This document shows positions 1-6,768 of a DNA stretch of 30,600 nt, in pieces. Both the position numbers and the translations under genes were made by a program. The notes below the pieces were generated by a model. That model saw only the letters and a program-made list of their open reading frames with translations. It was not told where the DNA came from and searched no databases. The stretch spans positions 1 through 30,600 of the forward strand of contig DAKS01000005.1 in NCBI GenBank assembly GCA_002499195.1, written 5' to 3'. How positions within the stretch are numbered: position 1 is the first letter of the stretch; each line of letters begins with the position of its first letter. Origin of the DNA: Euryarchaeota archaeon UBA443. Lineage in GTDB: Archaea; Thermoplasmatota; Poseidoniia; Poseidoniales; Poseidoniaceae.

Positions 1-329
1 GTCCATGCTCCATAGCGGATTTCAGATAATGCTTCGCGGAATGTCTTGCCGTTGTTGCTGCTTTCGATGGCTGCTAGAGCCTTTGCGTTAGCATAGGTTG
101 CTTGTGCCATACGGTTGAGCATTCGACCACGTTCTGCTGGATCCATTGCACTCCAACTCTTGTCTGCAAAGGCTGCTTTTGAGGCAGCAACACAGCGGTT
201 AACATCGTCAATTGTTGCTTTAGGGGTTGTTGCGATCGTTTCGCCCGTTGCTGGGTTCAGAACATTGTGTGTATTGTTGTCTGATGATGCGCACCATTGG
301 CCATCAATGTACATCTGCTTCTCGTCCAT
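1..329 (-). CDS. Aldehyde dehydrogenase, N-terminal part (runs off the window)
   Basis: Reading the minus strand from an ATG at 327-329 gives about 109 residues without a stop up to the window edge. The protein opens with MYIDGQW and continues with VLNPATGETIATTPKAT, the typical N-terminal strand region of NAD(P)-dependent aldehyde dehydrogenases, followed by helices containing AADKSW-like and RGRMLNRMA segments. These enzymes oxidise aldehydes to carboxylates in the cytoplasm. The catalytic Cys and Glu lie outside the window, so the substrate cannot be guessed. A purine-rich GTGGAAAG lies just upstream of the ATG. The gene diverges from the P-loop kinase at 449 across a spacer carrying an inverted repeat. 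Family assignment is firm; the subfamily (betaine aldehyde, succinate semialdehyde or other) is open. Confidence 0.85.
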   Translation of the reverse strand, partial: MDEKQMYIDGQWCASSDNNTHNVLNPATGETIATTPKATIDDVNRCVAASKAAFADKSWSAMDPAERGRMLNRMAQATYANAKALAAIESSNNGKTFREALSEIRYGAW

Positions 330-369
330 GTTCTTTCCACATCGGTGCGCCTCATGAGAGATTCGGTGT

Positions 370-390
370 GTTCTTTTGGCCTAAAAGAAC
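370..390. promoter_or_regulatory. Perfect 8-bp inverted repeat in the divergent spacer (candidate operator)
   Basis: The arms GTTCTTTT (370-377) and AAAAGAAC (383-390) are exact reverse complements separated by GGCCT. The element lies between the divergent aldehyde dehydrogenase and kinase genes, about 41 bases from the former's start. The arms are T- and A-rich and could overlap a TATA element. A dimeric repressor or activator site is the simplest reading. A bidirectional promoter/terminator hairpin is an alternative. Confidence 0.4.
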
Positions 391-448
391 GATTCTATCG
401 ATGGTTGTGACCCAATAGACTCATGAGGTGAATGCATCAACAAGCGTC

Positions 449-1105
449 ATGGTCGAGCGTGTTGGTCTTGCAGCAGAATCTGCTAGGACCATGAGTCAAG
501 TCGCACCTCGCTTGTTGATTCTTGCTGGTGCTACCGGTGTTGGAAAGTCGACTGCTGCTCGACAGATTGCAGCAGCATCTGGATTCTCTCGAATCATTTC
601 AACCGATGCTATTCGCGAAATAATGCGTACATGCATCGATGTTGATGAAGATCCTGCATTACATCGTTCCTCATTTTCTCGAGGAGAAAATGGAGAGGCT
701 GTTATCGATTGGCAACGTACTTGTGAATCGGTTGAACCAGGAATCTCTGCAACTATTGAACGTGCTCGTCGTGAAGGTATTGACCTGTTGATTGAAGGCG
801 TTCACATCGTACCGAGTGAGAGATTGTTACGTGCTTGGAGAGAAAGTGGAGGCATTGCTGTTGGCTTGTTGATGCAGGTTGAAACAGAAGAGAAGCATCG
901 AGAGATGCTAAAATCTCGAGATGCTCATTCCTATCGTCGAGCAGACCGATATATTGCAGGCTTTGGACGCATTCGTCGAATCCAAGAAGGGTTGCAAGAG
1001 CGTGCAAAGATTGCCTCATGGCCAGTTGTTGATCCAACATGGGGCAGTGATGTTGATCGAATCAAGCAATTCCTTAACCTTGCTTGGAATGAACACAATT
1101 CCTGA
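449..1105 (+). CDS. P-loop kinase of the 2-phosphoglycerate kinase type
   Basis: The protein has a Walker A loop (GATGVGKST) near its N-terminus, followed by RIISTDAIREIMR. This layout is like archaeal 2-phosphoglycerate kinases, which make cyclic 2,3-diphosphoglycerate precursors in methanogens, and like zeta-toxin/AAA_33 kinases. A middle segment, LLIEGVHIVPS, resembles the Walker B/acceptor region of 2-phosphoglycerate kinase, and Arg-rich stretches near the C-terminus could form the lid. The start is uncertain. A GTG at 428 sits inside a GAGGTGA motif, ATG 449 is the first in-frame ATG, and ATG 491 lies close before the P-loop. The stop abuts the stop of the convergent pilin-like gene. 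The actual substrate is not evident from sequence; another small-molecule kinase is possible. Confidence 0.6.
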   Translation: MVERVGLAAESARTMSQVAPRLLILAGATGVGKSTAARQIAAASGFSRIISTDAIREIMRTCIDVDEDPALHRSSFSRGENGEAVIDWQRTCESVEPGISATIERARREGIDLLIEGVHIVPSERLLRAWRESGGIAVGLLMQVETEEKHREMLKSRDAHSYRRADRYIAGFGRIRRIQEGLQERAKIASWPVVDPTWGSDVDRIKQFLNLAWNEHNS

Positions 1106-1537
1106 TTACAGTTCGATAATGAACTGAATAGGTTTCACCAACATTGCATCACTATCTGAAACTCCAAGTTCTGCATAGACTTGTATTTGATTTGAGCCAA
1201 GATCGGTCACTGTTATATTGATCAGTTTGACTTCAATACCACTGATTTCACCATGATGAAGAAGATCTTCATGCGATGAATCCATTGCTTGAGAAACGGA
1301 TTCTAGGGGTGATACGCCGTTATCATACCAAACTTCAGCTCGTGCTTCAACGAGACCAGGCAGTACTGCTTCAACGTCCTGTGAAGTCTGTATGACCGCA
1401 TCACTAGCCACATCATGCGGCACGGACATACCTGCAAGTTTGATGGCAAAAATAGCCATCGAGAGAAGGGACATCATGAGAACTACACCAGTTGCAAGTA
1501 GCATCTGGGCTTTGTCATCTTTCTGTGAAGAGCGCAT
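1106..1537 (-). CDS. Pilin-like protein with archaeal class III type signal (last gene of pilus operon)
   Basis: 143 residues. The N-terminus, MRSSQKDDKAQMLL followed by a hydrophobic stretch of about 20 residues, matches an archaeal prepilin signal: charged leader, K-A-Q cleavage-type motif, then a pilin-type helix. The rest is a soluble, probably extracytoplasmic domain rich in Val, Asp and Ser, with no cysteine. The ATG is chosen because GGAGGT lies 8 bases upstream and because it overlaps the TGA of the preceding gene as TGATG, which signals translational coupling. It is probably a minor pilin or adaptor of the pilus encoded by the operon. Its sequence matches no specific family that I can name. 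It resembles the small RGQ-signal proteins found beside secretion ATPases in haloarchaea. Confidence 0.6.
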   Translation of the reverse strand: MRSSQKDDKAQMLLATGVVLMMSLLSMAIFAIKLAGMSVPHDVASDAVIQTSQDVEAVLPGLVEARAEVWYDNGVSPLESVSQAMDSSHEDLLHHGEISGIEVKLINITVTDLGSNQIQVYAELGVSDSDAMLVKPIQFIIEL

Positions 1538-1977
1538 CAGGATGTACCTCCACGTGACCATACATCGAGACTGATAGTCCATACATCCGTATCAACAACG
1601 ACCAATTGATGCACCGTGACCGTCGCTCCGTTTGGAGTCCCTACTTCACCGTAAGGTGTTGCAGGCATGGCATTTTGCGCTAACCAGCAATTTGCTTCCT
1701 TACCTATTGGAAGCATCTCTTGTAAGAGTGTACAGGCCTCATCAAAGGAATCCTCGGAAAGGAGTTCATGCAACCGACTTTCTCCAGTAAGTTCGGGAGG
1801 TAATGCCATCGAAGCAGTGATTGCATCTTCACCAGCAGACTCCAGTGAAGCATCGATAGCAACAGAACGTGCGTCTGGAACGTTGACGCGTATCAGGAAT
1901 GTTGCCGACATGAAGAATAACCAAAACAATGTCAGCATCTCAAGAATGTGAACTTGGGCGTCTTCGTCCTTACGCAC
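1537..1977 (-). CDS. Second pilin-like protein of the pilus operon (GTG start)
   Basis: 146 residues if translation starts at the GTG at 1975-1977, which has GGAGG 8 bases upstream and lies 4 bases after the stop of the platform gene. The resulting N-terminus, MRKDEDAQVHILEML, places an A-Q pair after a charged leader and before a hydrophobic helix, as in the neighbouring pilin-like protein. The longer reading from an ATG at 2022 would overlap the platform gene and bury that signal. The remainder is an acidic ectodomain with two cysteines (ACTLLQ and NCWLAQ segments) that could form a disulfide. The likely role is a pilus subunit or minor pilin processed by a prepilin peptidase, which is not encoded in this window. 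Confidence 0.6.
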   Translation of the reverse strand: MRKDEDAQVHILEMLTLFWLFFMSATFLIRVNVPDARSVAIDASLESAGEDAITASMALPPELTGESRLHELLSEDSFDEACTLLQEMLPIGKEANCWLAQNAMPATPYGEVGTPNGATVTVHQLVVVDTDVWTISLDVWSRGGTS

Positions 1978-1981
1978 AGCA

Positions 1982-3538
1982 TCATCCTCCAACATTGAGA
2001 GGTGCAGGTACGAAGGTTCCAACCGATGGATTCAGCCCCGGTGTCGTTGTAATACCGATCAGATTTGGCGAGAAAGCAATAACGTTGAACACGGCAAGGG
2101 CAACAAGTATCATCATCCCTGAATGTTTGAACCCGGCTGAAAACCGCCCAGTTGCCATCAGACCAGCCATACAGCCATTACCGATGGCTTGCATTGTAAC
2201 TCCATAATAGAAAATCGTCAAGAAGAACAGGGGATCAACATTCCGAATCTTCATGTTTCCAATGTTCTGGCCACCACCGCCATCATCCGAAGAGTTTGAA
2301 TTAGCAATTGCAGGAATAAAGACCGTAGATAGAACGACGATAACACCGAGGAAAACGAAGTACGAGGTCCAAATAACGGCAATGTAGGAACCTATCGCCC
2401 GTTTCCGTTCACCTTCAAGGAACTTAATCTCACGAGAGTCATTTGCTGCTGTAACAAGAATATCAGAAATCTTTCCACCCGCTCGATCAGCTTCTGAAAT
2501 CAATGAAATCGCACGTTTAACCAATGGAGTTCCGACACGCTCTGCGAATTGTAGAATAACATCACTGAATTTGATACCCCAAGAGAGTTGATCGCTCATC
2601 TTCTTGACTTCATCATTTAGTGCACCATATTCTGATGTCGCCAAGGTTTGAACTGCGACCGTCATCGAAAGACCACCTTTCCAGTATTCTGCAAGGTCTC
2701 GAAGGAAATCAGGGAATTTTTCTTCAATTTCGTTTTTCTTGTGTTCGACCCTTTCCCAGTAGAAGGATGCTGGCCAAAGGAAGAAGAAGAACATCAATCC
2801 AAAGAAGTTGAGGAAGATGGTCGGATGTACGTTGATCGGTCCAAGACTAACCTCAGGCCCAATCCACAGTGACTTGTTATTCATATTTGCAGGAACACCG
2901 TCAAAATACTGAATTTCCATGTTGAAGGTGAATTCGTCCAAAGGAACGTTTTCTGTGTTGGATTGGACCACAATCTCGTATCGCTTACCCGCATCAATGG
3001 AGTTCAATTCGAGGAGACACTTATCTGAAGAAACTCCCGTATTGCCTCGATAATAACCAAGAATTTCACCTTGTCGATTTCGAATCGCAACCGTATAAGT
3101 GACAGGTTCGCTGGCTTCCGTTTCACAGGTCAAGGTCATCGGTTGAAGTACCACTTCACCGCCCGTAGCCTGCGGATCAACCCCTGGAACGTCGAAATTC
3201 TTCCCTCTGAACATGATATCGTCCCAAGGCTCATCGCTCCATGAGACGATGTCTGGACTATCTTGCAGGAGAGAACACGATTGATTCTGCGCATAGGTTG
3301 GCTTCGAGTTACCATTGAACGCTTCGTTATCACCCGTGATGATTCCACAGGCGACGTTGGTGAACATTGGCTCGCCGTTGCTTGTTGGGATGAAGCCTGA
3401 GTTTGTTGCCCAAACAACAGCCGTCGACATTCCGAGAAGAATGGAAACGAACAAGATACCATACAACTTTGTCATGGTTGAATCGTCTTTCGGCAAATCG
3501 AGTTTGACGACCATCTTGTTCTTCTTTTTGCGAGCCAA
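1982..3538 (-). CDS. TadC/FlaJ-like pilus platform protein with large extracytoplasmic insert
   Basis: 518 residues with a TTG start (3536-3538) supported by GGAGGTGA 7 bases upstream; the stop of the previous gene lies 13 bases before it. A basic N-terminus (MARKKKNK) precedes TM1 at about residues 28-46. A region of about 190 residues then follows before TM2 (LNFFGLMFFFFLWP). It contains four cysteines (VACG, QSCS, LTCE, DKCL) and beta-rich segments, so it probably faces outside. The C-terminal half has a type II secretion F domain (GGLSMTVAVQTLA, SEADRAGGKISDIL) and further membrane helices. It is an inner-membrane assembly platform of a type IV pilus/Tad machine that works with the ATPase and the paralogous platform upstream. 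Ordinary FlaJ/TadC proteins lack such an insert. Confidence 0.85.
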   Translation of the reverse strand: MARKKKNKMVVKLDLPKDDSTMTKLYGILFVSILLGMSTAVVWATNSGFIPTSNGEPMFTNVACGIITGDNEAFNGNSKPTYAQNQSCSLLQDSPDIVSWSDEPWDDIMFRGKNFDVPGVDPQATGGEVVLQPMTLTCETEASEPVTYTVAIRNRQGEILGYYRGNTGVSSDKCLLELNSIDAGKRYEIVVQSNTENVPLDEFTFNMEIQYFDGVPANMNNKSLWIGPEVSLGPINVHPTIFLNFFGLMFFFFLWPASFYWERVEHKKNEIEEKFPDFLRDLAEYWKGGLSMTVAVQTLATSEYGALNDEVKKMSDQLSWGIKFSDVILQFAERVGTPLVKRAISLISEADRAGGKISDILVTAANDSREIKFLEGERKRAIGSYIAVIWTSYFVFLGVIVVLSTVFIPAIANSNSSDDGGGGQNIGNMKIRNVDPLFFLTIFYYGVTMQAIGNGCMAGLMATGRFSAGFKHSGMMILVALAVFNVIAFSPNLIGITTTPGLNPSVGTFVPAPLNVGG

Positions 3539-3551
3539 GTATTGTCACCTC

Positions 3552-4571
3552 CTACATTTCTTGCTCCTTGCTTGCTGTGTAAACGAGAACAGCATAAGCA
3601 ACGTGAATCATTGGTACGAATCCAAGAACAATACCGTATAGCATACCCTCAGACATTTCAGCACCTGAACCCGATACCCAGAACATAATGACAAGCATGA
3701 CGATCAGGAACAGAGGCATTGCGACTGCAACAACAATGTAGGATTCAGCAAGAAGAGCAATGGATTCGAGGAATTGACCGAGTCGAGTTCTATTTTCACG
3801 CATATAGTGCTCAGCACGGTTCAGGAAGTATAGTTTCAACTGACCACCTGCAGTGAGTGTCCCGATCATTCCTTGGAAAAATTCAGTCAACCATACCGAA
3901 GCAGCTCGATCGACACTCAACTTCATGGCCGTAATCAGGTCATAACCGAGCAATGTAACGTCACGGTAGACCATCGCTGCATCGTCTGCTACATCGCTGT
4001 AGATGTCCTTATTCATAGCTAATGAACGGAAAATCTTGGCAGGAGTTGCATTTGCTGCTGACATCGCAGCTGTGTAAGAAGCAGCGTATGGGAGATACTT
4101 CTCAATCATATCACCACGGCGTTTGGCTTCACGCCCAGCACCGCTCTTGTTGAACTTCCACGCTGCAAATGGAACGATAATTACTCCAATGGCAACCAGA
4201 ACCACTTTGATAACGGGCGGGAAGACGCGACTCTCGTAATAAGGACAATCATTACCAGGTTTTGTTTCATCGATTTGATCGGGATACCAATATTCCCACT
4301 CGAAACAAACAGCTTCAGATGCAGGATCTTGTTGACTTTCCCACAAATCGATGACTCCAATTTCAGGAATGAAAAATAAAGAAACGAAGCCAACGCCGAG
4401 AATGGTAACGACTATTGTAGTGACAAAAACCGTCGCCATGTAAACCTCTGGCATCATAGGCATGGACGCTTTGACGAGATTGTCTGAAAGTTCCTTATCC
4501 GCTCGAGCACGCTTCTTGAACACACCTCCTAAGAGGCGATGACAGATGCGTTGCCAAGCGGTTAGATCCAT
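3552..4571 (-). CDS. TadB/FlaJ-like pilus platform protein
   Basis: 339 residues. TM1 at about residues 43-68 is followed by an insert of about 50 residues with two cysteines (VCFEWEYW and NDCPYYES), then TM2 (VVLVAIGVIIVPFAAW). A cytoplasmic T2SF-type domain follows (YLPYAASYTAAMSAANATPAKIF), with two or more C-terminal TM helices. It is a paralogue-type partner of the TadC-like protein encoded next, as in Tad and EppA-dependent pili, where two small platform proteins form a heterodimer driven by the ATPase. The start lies 9 bases after the ATPase stop codon with a GGTGA-like site overlapping the ATPase end. The extracytoplasmic insert is unusual for the family. Confidence 0.82.
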   Translation of the reverse strand: MDLTAWQRICHRLLGGVFKKRARADKELSDNLVKASMPMMPEVYMATVFVTTIVVTILGVGFVSLFFIPEIGVIDLWESQQDPASEAVCFEWEYWYPDQIDETKPGNDCPYYESRVFPPVIKVVLVAIGVIIVPFAAWKFNKSGAGREAKRRGDMIEKYLPYAASYTAAMSAANATPAKIFRSLAMNKDIYSDVADDAAMVYRDVTLLGYDLITAMKLSVDRAASVWLTEFFQGMIGTLTAGGQLKLYFLNRAEHYMRENRTRLGQFLESIALLAESYIVVAVAMPLFLIVMLVIMFWVSGSGAEMSEGMLYGIVLGFVPMIHVAYAVLVYTASKEQEM

Positions 4572-4580
4572 GGATTCACC

Positions 4581-6107
4581 TCAACGTAGACCATCAACAC
4601 GGGCAAGTACTTCATGTGGTCGAACGTAGTATTCTGTGACGATTTGCGATACTTGGTCCGCCTTTCGGATATCGTTGAGAACAAGCCATTCGAGAATTCT
4701 CTTACGAGTTCTAAGTTCTCGACGCATATCATCTTGTGAGAAGTTGATCTTGACCATAATCTTCTCAAGAACATAGGACTTACCGCTGAAGATGAAATCA
4801 TCGGAAGAAACATCCCATCGGAATACTTCGTTGGTGATGATTTCCATCGAGTTCGGATCGATACCGACAATCTCGACAACCTGCTTGGTTCTTCGAACAC
4901 GACGGCCATTGATACGCGTTTGAATCTGAATCGAACACGCTTCAAGAGCGGGGAGCAGAACACGTGGGATATCGATCGGTTTGTTCTCCAATCGGTGAAC
5001 TAGTGAAGCAACTGAGTCCGCGTGAACCGTTGAATATGCACAGTGACCTGTAGCCATCGCTTGGAACAGAACATAAGCCTCAGCACCACGAATTTCACCA
5101 ACAATAATGTATTCAGGCCGTTCACGTAACGCTGCTTTAAGCAACTCGAACTCCCCGATTTCACCATCGGTTGATTCACCACCAAATCCTTGTCTGGTCA
5201 GACCTGGGACCCAGTTTGGTTGTGGAATGTTAACTTCACGAGTGGATTCGATTGATACGATCTTCATCTGCCATGGAATAAAGATACACATAGCGTTGAG
5301 TGTTGTTGTCTTCCCGGATGCAGTACCCCCGACAAACAGCATTGGAACTTCGTTTTGGAACGCAATCCAAAGGTAAGCGACCATCAGAGAAGACATAGTG
5401 CGGAATGCAACGATGTCCGCTGGTGAGAACGGGTCATCCTTGAATCGTCGAATACAGAAAGCTGAACCGCGAGTGGAGATTTCGTGGCCTAGTTTCATAA
5501 CGATACGTGAACCATCCATCAGCGTAGCGTCAAGCAGTGGTTCAGCAACAGAGATGTGCTTACCACAACGTTGTGCGAGTTTGATAACATAAGATTCGAG
5601 TTCCTCGTCAGTGTTCCAGACGCAGGTTGTTTCCACCGATTCGAATTTTCTGTGATATGCGAAAATCGGAACACCGGTCCCATCGAGAGAAACGTCCTCA
5701 ACGTTGGCATCGTTCATCAATACGTCCATCTGGCCATAGCCGATCAGATCGCGACGAATATAGTAGAAAAGTTTCGACTTCGATTTCTTTGTGATTTTCA
5801 TACCGTATGATTTGATGACCTTGTCCATAGCAGTTCGAAGATATGCTTCGGGATTACCATCAATTTCTTCGATGTTGGCTGTGAGCGAACGGATGAAGAT
5901 ATCCATAATCTCCTCGCGCTGTTCTTGCTCTTTCTTGGTCATCGGAGGCTCGATGATTTGGTAAATAATGTTCAGCGTCCGCTTATCGCGAACGATGCGC
6001 GCAAAGGCATGCGGAGGCATGACTGGATACTTGTCAAGCTCATCGTACTGGGCACGCTGTTGCGCTCTTTGTCGGCCTCGCTTGCCCCCACCTTTTTTTC
6101 TAGCCAT
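4581..6107 (-). CDS. Type II/IV secretion-type pilus ATPase (TadA/FlaI family)
   Basis: 508 residues. The Lys/Arg-rich N-terminus (MARKKGGGKRGRQR) precedes an N-terminal domain of about 230 residues. The RecA-like domain follows, with Walker A FVGGTASGKTTT (about residue 260), the Asp-box region IESTREVNIP, Walker B YIIVGEIRGAEAY and the His box GHCAYSTVHADS. It is a hexameric ATPase that powers extension of a pilus or pseudopilus from the cytoplasmic face. First gene of the operon, with the ATG at 6105-6107 preceded by GGTGAT. Downstream are two platform genes and two pilin-like genes. FlaH, FlaG/F and archaellins are absent, so an adhesion or Tad-like pilus is more likely than an archaellum. 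Confidence 0.92.
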   Translation of the reverse strand: MARKKGGGKRGRQRAQQRAQYDELDKYPVMPPHAFARIVRDKRTLNIIYQIIEPPMTKKEQEQREEIMDIFIRSLTANIEEIDGNPEAYLRTAMDKVIKSYGMKITKKSKSKLFYYIRRDLIGYGQMDVLMNDANVEDVSLDGTGVPIFAYHRKFESVETTCVWNTDEELESYVIKLAQRCGKHISVAEPLLDATLMDGSRIVMKLGHEISTRGSAFCIRRFKDDPFSPADIVAFRTMSSLMVAYLWIAFQNEVPMLFVGGTASGKTTTLNAMCIFIPWQMKIVSIESTREVNIPQPNWVPGLTRQGFGGESTDGEIGEFELLKAALRERPEYIIVGEIRGAEAYVLFQAMATGHCAYSTVHADSVASLVHRLENKPIDIPRVLLPALEACSIQIQTRINGRRVRRTKQVVEIVGIDPNSMEIITNEVFRWDVSSDDFIFSGKSYVLEKIMVKINFSQDDMRRELRTRKRILEWLVLNDIRKADQVSQIVTEYYVRPHEVLARVDGLR

Positions 6108-6149
6108 AACAAATCACCGCCGAGACGTTCCACGACAGGTTGCGCCCGA

Positions 6150-6155
6150 CTATAA
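6150..6155 (-). promoter_or_regulatory. Candidate TATA box for the pilus operon
   Basis: On the minus strand GGTTATAGT lies about 45 bases before the ATPase start codon. This would place transcription start about 20 bases before the ATG, leaving room for the GGTGAT ribosome site. The spacer between the UPF0200 stop (6185) and the ATPase start is otherwise featureless. This is inferred from spacing only. Confidence 0.35.
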
Positions 6156-6184
6156 CCTTTGGTTGCCAAACGAGGTAAAGGGGC

Positions 6185-6733
6185 TCAGATGAGCGTGGCT
6201 AACCAAGTCCGAATTTGATTCTGAAATTGAGTCAAATCTTCGTTATTCTCAATGAGTACATCCGCAGAGTCGATGAGTTCTTCCAAGCCCCAGCCTTTTT
6301 CACGCTCATCACGGGCTTCAAACGTTGCTGTTCCACCATCTTCACTTCGCCCACGTGCCATCATTCGAGCAAATCGAATTTCCTTGTCTGTATGGATCGC
6401 AACCGACTGGAATTTATCACCCCATGTTGATTTGAAAACACTGTATTCAGCTGTTCCTCGCAAACCATCTATCAAGACAAGAGGGTGGGTTTCCAGTAAT
6501 TCATCAACTGCGGCAGTGAGACGGACTGCAAGGACGTCTTCGCCGAATTCTCGACGTAAATCTGATGCGACCTTTCCAAACACTTCGGGAATGACATCGA
6601 GTTCGCGTCGAGCGACTTCTTCGCGAACCATATCTCCCATCGAGCGAACCGGAATCCCAGCATCGATGAAAATTTGAGCGAACTCGCCCTTACCTGAGCC
6701 AGGCATACCGCAGACGGCGAGAACTCGACTCAT
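6185..6733 (-). CDS. UPF0200-type P-loop kinase (dephospho-CoA kinase/adenylate kinase-like)
   Basis: 182 residues from the ATG at 6731-6733; the open frame extends 10 codons further but would begin just before the hydrolase-like sequence VLAVCGMPGSGKGEF. Walker A is GMPGSGK at residues 9-15, followed by GIPVRSMGDMVREE, a motif layout typical of the archaeal UPF0200 family. The middle segment VLIDGLRGTAEY is a DGxR acceptor loop, and ARDEREKGWGLEELI carries the family's lid-like R-E residues. It probably phosphorylates a small molecule or nucleotide. Last gene of a minus-strand group after the ABC permease (35-base gap), with no clear ribosome site. The substrate cannot be read from the sequence. 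Confidence 0.75.
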   Translation of the reverse strand: MSRVLAVCGMPGSGKGEFAQIFIDAGIPVRSMGDMVREEVARRELDVIPEVFGKVASDLRREFGEDVLAVRLTAAVDELLETHPLVLIDGLRGTAEYSVFKSTWGDKFQSVAIHTDKEIRFARMMARGRSEDGGTATFEARDEREKGWGLEELIDSADVLIENNEDLTQFQNQIRTWLATLI

Positions 6734-6768
6734 GCTTGAAACGCGGTGGCGAGACCTCATCAATGTTG

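Noticed and set aside
4581..6107. Archaellum operon
   Set aside because: The ATPase resembles FlaI, but FlaH, FlaG/F, FlaD and archaellins are missing and two separate platform subunits are present, favouring a Tad/EppA-type pilus.
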